Shown piece after piece: positions 56,229 to 64,000 of a stretch of DNA of 64,000 nucleotides. A program made the translations under genes and the position numbers. Each line of letters begins with the position of its first letter. Position 1 is the stretch's first letter. Origin of the DNA: Hysterium pulicare CBS 123377 (lineage: Eukaryota; Ascomycota; Dothideomycetes; Hysteriales; Hysteriaceae); NCBI GenBank assembly GCA_000467715.1, contig AJFK01000184.1:1-64000 (forward strand), given 5' to 3'. A model generated the notes under the pieces. The model worked only from the letters and a program-made list of their open reading frames with translations. It did not search any database and was not told the origin of the DNA.

Positions 56229-59200
56229 CTACTCCTCCTTCCCAACTCTCTCCAACTCCTTCCTAACAACTGGACTCTTCTCCTTAGCAACCTCCTCGCC
56301 AGCCCACTTAACCATTCCCTCTCTCAACCCCTCAACCTTTCCCACCACTACCACTGCCTGCGCCCTCTTCAGCCTTCCTGCCTCGCTTAGACCTTCGAAA
56401 CTAGGATCAAAAAGCAATTTTGCCAGACCTTCTTTCACACTTTGATCATCAACTGACAAGTCAGGGACCGCGGCGAGGCGGTCGAAGAGAGATTTGATGG
56501 CGTCGAAGGACGTGAGGTGGACGGGGCGGGAATGCGTTGAAGTTGCTTTCACGGCGAGGGAGAGGGTTTCGTTGAGTGTTGCTGTGAGATCTTTGCCTTC
56601 GAGAAGGGAGGGGTTGATGCTTTCGAGTAGAGCTTCAACAGATGAAGAGAGAGTCTTCTCAGTCCTGCGTAACATTAGCATCGTGGTCCAAATCAATGAA
56701 ACGTCAAACTCACATCACAGAATCCTTCTTCCCATCTCCATCATCCACATCCATCTTCTCCCCCTCCTCCTCATCCCCCCCAACAACCTCCTCCAAAACC
56801 CCCCTCACAATCCCCACCACCGTCCCACTCATCTCCAAATCCGTCCTCGCCTTCCCCACCTTCCCCAACGCACTCACCGCAAAAGGCCTATACACCTTAT
56901 TCTGCCGCTTCGCCTCCCTAACAACAACTTTCTCAATCTGCCTCGCCACCTTCGCATCCACCCCCCAAAGACTCCGCCCACGCTCCACAAACCGCACAAA
57001 AGCGTCCAGCACGACTTCCTTCCCCTCCCACGTCTTCCCACCCATAGCCTTATCCAGACTCGCCCACACGATCTCCGCATTCGCCTTACTAATTTCCTCC
57101 GTCGAGCCCGCGGTGATGGACACCACGGCATCCGCCACCGTCCGCGCGGCCGCGTGTTTGAGATCCCATTTCTGAGACTCGAGGTACTGGTCCGCGAGCG
57201 CGATGATTTCTTTCAAATAGAGCAGCACGGCGCGACTTCCGCCGACGTTATCCGTCCACGTCTCCTGGAAGAGTTTCCGCACTTGTTCGTCGCTGTCGTG
57301 TTTCGCGAGGAAGACGAAAGGGAGGATGGTGGATGCGAGGGAGGTGAAGCGATCGGCTGCGTGCTTGGAGATGGAGAAGACGATGTCGCTGGCTGCGAGT
57401 CTGGGTTTCGTGCCGTCGGAGCCGAAGTAGAGGTTGTGGCTGAAGGAGATTGTGGCGAGGAGTTGTTTGTCGGAGGCGAGGCGCGCGACGTAGCCGGCTG
57501 CGGCGCCGTAGGAGGAAGAAACGGTGTCGTTTCGGTCGTGGATGTATTTTTCGATGGATTTGAGGAAGGTGTCGGCGTAGGGCGAGAAGAGGAAACTGTG
57601 GCGTGTGCTAAGCGTTACTAGGATCCTCGAACAACCTACTTTTGAAGGCAAGCCGACGGCGTTTTTCATTGCAACCTCCAAATGTGGGATCAGAGCCTTC
57701 ATGGTCTCGGTGTCTAGAAGATCGAGACATCGTTCGATGGATTCGGTGAGGGGGCTTGAGCGTACGCTTTGGAGCCGCATATCGTCGATTTTTTGTTCCG
57801 TGAGGTTGTACTTGGAGGCGTTGAGATGGATATAGTTTACAGCTTCTGGTTCCAGCGAGCTCAAGAGTCCGAGGAGTCGTTCTACTAGCTCCGGAATGTG
57901 AGGCCGAAGGGTTTTGCCGTTGCTCTTTTTGATGATCTGGAGGAGCGTGTGTAGGGCGAATATTCGGACTTCTTCCGCGCTAGATTCGAGACCTGAGGTA
58001 GAGAGAAGGAAGGGCAGAACGCGCTCCAGCATTGCGCCGGCGTTCTTCATGGATGATTCGCCGGCTTCAAGGCTCCGAGTGAGGGTGCCGGTGAGGACGC
58101 GGGCGAGGGAAGCGGCGGCTGTGCGGACGCTTTCTTTGATGTCGTCGAGGACTTTGAAGCATTTATCCCAGATTTGACCAAGATACTTCTCATACTACTC
58201 TCAAGTTAGCATGAGTGGGGAAGAGATGGCAACCATAATATATACCTTATTGAGGTCTCGTCCTTGAACTAGTTCGGCAATGGCTGCACAAGATGCTTGA
58301 CGGACTCGCCACTCCTTGGTAAGGATACTACTGAGAAGGTCATCCATTATAGCGTCGAAATTTTTATCGATTGTAGCTGAAGAGTCCTTCACAAGAGCAT
58401 TCCAAATGTCGTTCATTGACCTCTGGACGTTGGGATTCGGATCGAACCTAGGCTGAATTAGCACGATGTGCAAGATGAACTAGCGTTTTTGGACATACCT
58501 ATATCGATATAACTTGGGGTATAGTTTTGGATTCTCTGCCAAATACCCATCGACGCTAGAATCCGAAAAGATGTTGCTGAGACCAAATCGTCCGAATGCT
58601 GCGCGACTCGACCAAATGGAGTTGTTTGATGCTAGAGACATGAAGCGATACACCAGACTTGAGTCGCCCACTTCAGATGCAAGACTCAGGATATCTTTGT
58701 AGGTGGTGATCGAACCATCTCCAGTAGGCAATGCGCCCGGCTCAAAGAGCTGGGTATCCTCTGTTACAGTTCCCGACATCTTTGACCTGTTATCAGAGAA
58801 TGAACCCACGAGATCTCGAACGAGCTCGTCCTTGAGTTGGCGGTCTCCTTTCTCGTAGACTAAACCAAGACCTCTTGATGCTGCTTCCTGGACCACTTCA
58901 TCTCGATCAGAAAGGCATAGCTTGAATGCGGTTTGGCACGCCGGTAGGTGATCCTGTATCTCTGGTCGATGGCCGCAATACTGTAAGAGGCAAAGAAGCC
59001 AGATGATTGAAGCTTTTTTAAGGGACGGTTTGGTGTTCTTGCAACCACTAAGCGTCTTGCCCAATACTCTAGTCAAAGTCGTCTCTCTCCTTGGGCTTGA
59101 TGGTGTCTTCAAAGGCTCATCCCACTCTTCGTGTGGCTGGTTCGGGTGCTCAATATCGAGCGAAGCTGCCAAAGCTTTCGATTCCCATCCACACGCGAAA

Positions 59201-62200
59201 CAGCTCAGAGCCTCGCCGACTGAAAACTGTACCTCTGATTGTCTTACTTCATGTAGCTCGTACAGTTTCTCTTCAACAAATTTGTGATCTGATTCAGCCA
59301 CCTCATCTTCAGGTTGCTCTTCGGTAATCATTGACAGGTATCCAAGAGCTAGTATAGCTTTTGTATTTCCTGACTTTGCCGTGTCGTATACTTTCATGAC
59401 GGCGTCATTGAATGGCATATACTGATTGACTAGAGCTGGACTAAGGACATGGAAAAGACTCAACTGACCGATACCAAGGTGCGCAGCCTCTTTCACTGTG
59501 CCATCTGTAGAGGTTTGAAGGATGTCGAAAAGAAGTTTCAGTAGTTCAGGTAGTTTTTGCGATGAGGCATCTGTAGTGGATTCCCTCCATTTGAGTCGGC
59601 TGAAGTAATATGACAAAGCTAGAGCGGCGCCGCTAGCTTTATTCAGTTCTGCACCAACTGCTCCCTTCCATGCCTCTAGCTTCTCGAATAGAAGCGATAG
59701 AGAAGCTTGGATATTCTTGCTGCTAGAATCTTGGTCAGAAGCTAGCAGACCGTAGCTATGACAGGCCGCAAGTCGTCTAGGTGAGTTATTGGATAGTACA
59801 GATTGCTCGAGGGATCGAAAATCTGCAGTCAAACTTGCCTGCAACCACACGCTCTCGGGACATAACGAGCATAGGTCGACGAAGAGACTTCCCATTTCGC
59901 CAATATCTCCAGCTTCGTCTTGAACAATTTCCTCAAAAGCAGCTCGTAAGATAGTTGAAAGGGACAGTGAATGACGGGCGTCAGATGCATACGCTCTTAC
60001 AGCTTGGCGAGCACGCTGATCTGTTGAGACGAGAGTCTCCAGTTTCCGTTCCCACTCCACGGACATGTCGATCGGTATGTGTTTGTCGGCGAGAGCTGCG
60101 TGCATGAAAACGCTGGCACAAAATTTGATGACTGTAGAGAGACAATTCCCATATTTCTTCTTGAAGTCCTGCACGCGGGTAGCAACCTGTTCGCTTTCCC
60201 TCACATCCATATCCATATCCATATCGTCCTCATCATGCAGCTGGTTGAAGATGAAGTTTACGAGAGCATCAAAGTTTGGAAGAGAAAATCGATCCTGTTC
60301 TTGAGAGAGCGCCGAATTTTGCGATGGTTCGCCCGGAGTAGTATTCAACATTCTGTACCAATGAGGATCAAGACCTTTTTTACCTTCTTCAACGACCTCA
60401 TGTTTCTCTTTGCTCGCTCCGCTGACGGCAAGCATGTCAAGCCATCGAGCGAGGACATCGTGAAATGGTAGACAGCGATTTGCGAAACGCGTTGCAACAT
60501 AACGAGTACTTCTAAGAGGTTTGCTACTATATGGTGCGCTATCTTGATCGACAAGGGCGTATCGAAGAAGAAGATGTTTGAATCGAGATAGTGTTTCTGT
60601 AGACGCAAATGGTTTAGAGAATGGTCCTAGAACCGTCGAAAGAGCCTCGTCGATGCTAACTGCCACATCCTTTCCAGACGTGTCTTCCCTAAGTGACCGA
60701 AATAACCACTCCAGAAGTCTGAGGTTGGGCTCGAGAAGGATTTCATCTGGTGCAGCCTTGGCGAGTAGTCCGATCGTTTCATAACCGTAACCACGAAGTT
60801 CCAGATCCTGTTCCTTGTCAGGAGATGGCCAACCCTGGTCCTCGATGAACAATCTGAAATTGTCTACTAGCCCTTGGGCTATAGCGCTGAGGTCTTTAGC
60901 AGCGCCGTGTCTTGCAATGAAATTCACTAGAGTGAAGATGGCGGCACGAAATTTGGAGGCTTCTCGGCCAGCTGTTGTTCTAGAGGCCTGACTTCCTTGG
61001 CCTGCTAATAATCCCTCTTCGACGATTTGGGATATCCGTGACGGGAAAGTTGAACATATAATCGACTTTGAGAGGAGATTGAGGATTTTAATCTTCAGCG
61101 GTATTTTGACAGGGGGAGCTCCTGCAGAAGTTTCCCTGGGGGCCAATTAGTTTGCATATATCAAAGGAATACGTTCAAGTCGCTCCGAAAAGTCATAGTT
61201 TCTGGTACTGTTTCTAGGTGCAAATAGCTTCGTGATGAATGGTTCTAACATTGCGCAAAACATGATACGGAAAACAAACTTACGACCCAAAGTAGATGTC
61301 GAATAATTGACGAACAAGTTCCCGATTTTCTAGGTCTTTAGTGGGCGCTACGCGTTTCAAGGTGTCTTCTCCAACGTCAGAGATCCTCGAATTGCTATCA
61401 GCGGACGCGAACAGTGCTGGTAAGAATCGCTCTTCATCATTGAACATGCCACTGGCAAGAAATTTTGACACAAGAACTTTGGTTTCCGCCAAATTCAGGC
61501 CACCATCTGCACTTGGATCCCAGGCATCTGGTTTCCCTTGCACGGTGAGAAACTTGTAATCCTCGGAAGATAGTCCAGGGCATGTAGTCGAGATGCCAGC
61601 ATCACTGTTACTTCCCCGGAGCACACTAAGCAATAAAAGTTTTCCAAACCATAGAGAAAGAAATCTAGCATCTTCCGCATCCACTCCAAGAGAGGATCGG
61701 AGTTCTTCGTCCTCTTTACTGCCTCTCAAAGGCAGTTTGAAATGACCGAGGAGAACCAGTAGTAGATGGAAGAGCTGGGATGCATGGAGCACAGACCTTG
61801 AATAGTCGGTTGATATTCCGTGCAGAATGATCGGTAAAAGCTCAAGCCTCTCGGAGATCGGTAGACGTGTTATGCCCTGTTGGATATAGAGAATATCAAA
61901 ATGCCGGATTAATGGCACATCCGCGTTTTCTTTGAACTGCTTGAGGAGAGCAGCAACGGGGAGTTTGATCTCTCTGTTTGAAAGTTAGAGGCGCTCATGT
62001 GTATAAGATCGGATATGTCAGGATGATGGTCATACTGTGGTTTGAGGCGAGTATTGATATGTTGGCAGATGGATATGACCTAGAAACAGAAAACCGCTAT
62101 CAGCGGCGTTTGGAGAAATAGGAGGCTCAGAACCCCCGAGAAAGCGACTATGTTTGATATTGACAACTTGAAAATGGAAAGCCTTACTTTGTTCCTCACA

Positions 62201-62364
62201 GCTACGCTCTCCGAGCCTAGCTTAAGAAGAAGAGGCGCTAAATATAGCTTGAGAAGATCTTCTAGTTTCTTGTCTGTGTCTGCAAGAGCAATGCGCATCT
62301 CAACTTTGCCGACGAGTGAGAGTTCTCGGGCCTCCGCCGTATTAGAATTTGAGTTGGAGGTCAT
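56229..62364 (-). CDS. ECM29: Proteasome adaptor/scaffold Ecm29
   Basis: Giant HEAT-repeat protein that ties the 19S regulator to the 20S core and helps proteasome quality control and localisation. Seven exons (62364-62188, 62079-62036, 61973-61284, 61135-58499, 58447-58246, 58194-56714, 56664-56229) give 1888 aa, near the yeast length of about 1870. The N-terminus (EMRIALADTDKKLEDLLKLYLAPLLLKL, shown here as family-typical in two parts: EMRIALADTD and LEDLLKLYLAPLLLKL) and FDILYIQQGITRLP are Ecm29-specific. Alpha-helical repeats run throughout, including VGLPSKVGCSRILVTLSTRH. Exon 2 is only 44 nt. A donor/acceptor pair at 57639-57596 was rejected because it would remove 44 nt and conserved sequence. 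The C-terminal third becomes Lys/Glu-rich. Confidence 0.94.
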
Positions 62365-63187
62365 TTTGAACGTGCTTTATCGGGGGTGGACTTCCCCTTC
62401 CTGAGAACGAGCGGGTGTATTAGGCAACCTGATGATAGGTTGGGGCACCTCTCCATGTATAAGGGCATGAGTGACAGGCAGATGTCGATGGCGTGGCTGA
62501 TTATGAGCGCTGGCCGCCTTGAGGACCCAGGCAAAAGAAGATGCTGAGAAATGCGGAAATGCGCCAGGCACGGTCACAGCGGCACCTAAGTATTTAATGC
62601 GGAACAGCCAGTTGCCACCTTCTGTGCTCTTCTAACCGCTCGTCGGAGGCCTCTCTGCACATTCACACCGGCCCGGGAAAACCTATGTATCACGAAACGC
62701 ACGGTCCAGTCGGGTAGGGTTGTGACGCAAGTACTCTCTCGGCCCACTAACGCCATCGCAACTCTCTTTCCTCGGCCTTCTCGACATCTCTACACCTCCC
62801 GTGTAGCCTGATCTCTGGACTTTGTTTCCCACCTTCACGTCCATCCTACCTAGCTACACTGTCCGTTTACACTACTTCGCCAAGTCACCTTGTCCTTCCA
62901 GCAAACGCCGGTAGCTTGCTGCATTCACAGACGTCGTGCAACTTCGAATCGTAGATAAACAGTTGCACTTGCAGCTACTTTCACGCGTCCTATTCACCAG
63001 CCTATTCACTTCCACCTTTTTGCATCCAGCCCGCTCTCGGATCTCTTGGTCGATGCATCGATAATACCACCACTGAGTTTCTACCTCCGTCATCCAAGGA
63101 TTTTCCGCCACAAGCCAGATCCAACTTTTGCCCACTCACAACTCGACGCCCCTTTGATCGTCTTCGAAGGAACTGTCTTCTTCCAAC
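62365..63187. other. Divergent promoter region ECM29 / UBX gene
   Basis: Head-to-head spacer of about 820 bp between two proteostasis genes. The 400 bp before the UBX start are pyrimidine-rich. I looked for the Rpn4-type GGTGGCAAA box of proteasome genes and did not see an exact copy. GTTGCCACC at about 62612 is similar on the other strand only. Confidence 0.4.
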
Positions 63188-64000
63188 ATGGACGAGGCCA
63201 TCAGCAATTTCGTTGCGATAACTTCGTGCGAGCCGGACAGGGCTGCACAATATTTACGCCTGACGGACGGCAACTTAGAGCAGGCTGTTCAATTGTATTT
63301 TGATAGCCCAAATTTGGACGTTGGCTCCACTGGAGCACCACAGGCTCCATCCCATCCCCCACCTCATCCTTCCCATCCCTCGGTGAACACCGCTTCGAAT
63401 CCAATACCAATAGACTCGGATGACGACATGTCGGATTTCGATACTGGTCCAGATTTTCAAACGAGTACTCCACCAGTGGGCAACGCTTCCAGTGCGAGAC
63501 CAAGTCACCTGGAGGATGATGAGGCAATGGCTCGCCGTTTGCAGGAAGAGATGTATGGTGGACCAAACTCAGAAGGAGGAGTGCGAGCGCCCATGGCTCG
63601 GACGACCGAGACCTTGGTTGGGCCTGGGGCGAATTGGGGCCAAGATGACTCAGATATAGACGCTATGGTACGAGAGCAAATGGCCGCTCGACGACGACCA
63701 CCTGCTGGTAAGGAAGCCCGCTGAAGTATTGGCACCAATAGTCTAACACTTTATCTTTAGGACGACCAGGCATCTTCAATCAAAGAGCAATACCAACATC
63801 AGTCTGGGACCAAGATAATAGTGACCCTAGTGCACGTCGTCGCGATTTATCCATGGCAACAGCAGGTGCATCAGATTCTTCGCAGAAATCAAGCCTTCTA
63901 GCAGAGATGTATCGGCCTCCCTTTGAACTGATGACGCACATGCCATGGGACGAGGCACGGGAAGAAGGCAAGGAAAACGAGAAGTGGTTACTAGTCAATA
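63188..64000 (+). CDS. UBA-UBX domain protein (Ubx5/UBXD7 type), 5' part
   Basis: Ubiquitin-binding cofactor of the Cdc48/p97 segregase. Only the first 253 codons lie in the window (exons 63188-63707 and 63761 to the edge). The N-terminal UBA domain is ISNFVAITSCEPDRAAQYL followed by LEQAVQLYF. A Pro/Asp-rich linker has a UIM-like DDEAMARRLQEEMYGG. LLAEMYRPPFELM then starts the thioredoxin-like UAS domain usual in this class. The UBX domain itself must lie beyond the right edge. The junction PPAG/RPGIFNQ uses GTAAGG and TTTAG. Divergent from ECM29, which also serves the ubiquitin-proteasome system. Confidence 0.88.

Noticed and set aside
56494-57621. 375-codon plus-strand frame rich in His/Pro/Arg
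   Set aside because: Antisense shadow of ECM29 exons 6 and 7. Crosses the real splice junction.
57596-57639. Possible GTAGGT...CACAG intron in ECM29
   Set aside because: Removing it deletes 44 nt, shifting the frame, and takes out conserved Ecm29 sequence VGCSRILVTL.

Overview
The window is nuclear DNA of a filamentous ascomycete (Pezizomycotina). The gene set is purely eukaryotic: proteasome adaptor, Arp2/3, spliceosome, SERCA pump, MSH3. Introns are mostly 45-80 nt with fungal GTANGT/CTNAC/YAG signals. Several families are typical of moulds: a STAND/NACHT-ankyrin receptor, a DUF6604 protein, a DUF1996 secreted protein, a hybrid histidine kinase and a Pezizomycotina-type alpha-pheromone precursor. 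The class cannot be fixed from sequence reading alone. I resolve 21 convincing protein genes, exon by exon, plus one interrupted frame. For every multi-exon model the spliced length is a whole number of codons. I see no tRNA, rRNA or CRISPR array and no intact mobile element.

Layout: 0-14 kb holds a secreted GH20 hexosaminidase (-), a 1294-aa NLR-like NACHT-ankyrin protein (+), a LYAR-type zinc-finger nucleolar protein (-), the ER sulfhydryl oxidase ERV2 (-) and a BCAT-like class IV aminotransferase (+). 14-26 kb holds ARPC1 (-), the U2 snRNP B'' RRM protein (+), the autophagy E2-like enzyme ATG10 (-, three exons), a CHK2/Cds1 checkpoint kinase (+), CYP51 (+) and a DHA1 drug transporter (+). 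26-34 kb holds a DUF1996 secreted protein (-), the repeat pheromone precursor (-) and mitochondrial methionyl-tRNA synthetase (+). 34-45 kb holds MSH3 (-), an interrupted unknown frame (-), CDC6 (+) and a DUF6604 protein (+). 45-64 kb holds a SERCA Ca2+-ATPase (-), a GAF-type hybrid histidine kinase (-), a 3.5-kb gene-poor stretch, ECM29 (-) and the 5' end of a UBA-UBX protein (+).

Most genes are unrelated housekeeping neighbours. Genome-maintenance genes are frequent (CHK2, MSH3, CDC6) but not arranged as a unit. The standout locus is 29752-30987. A secreted 228-aa precursor carries five identical copies of the 13-mer YIHGCHLVGQSCG separated by Kex2 (KR) and Ste13 (XA/XP) processing signals, plus two divergent Cys-x6/7-Cys units. 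The five copies differ in DNA only at synonymous sites. The promoter holds five NTATTGAG octamers, matching the motif I recall for the MAT1-1-1 alpha-domain regulator. Together these point to a mating alpha-pheromone with an unusual peptide that lacks the usual Trp before the first Cys.
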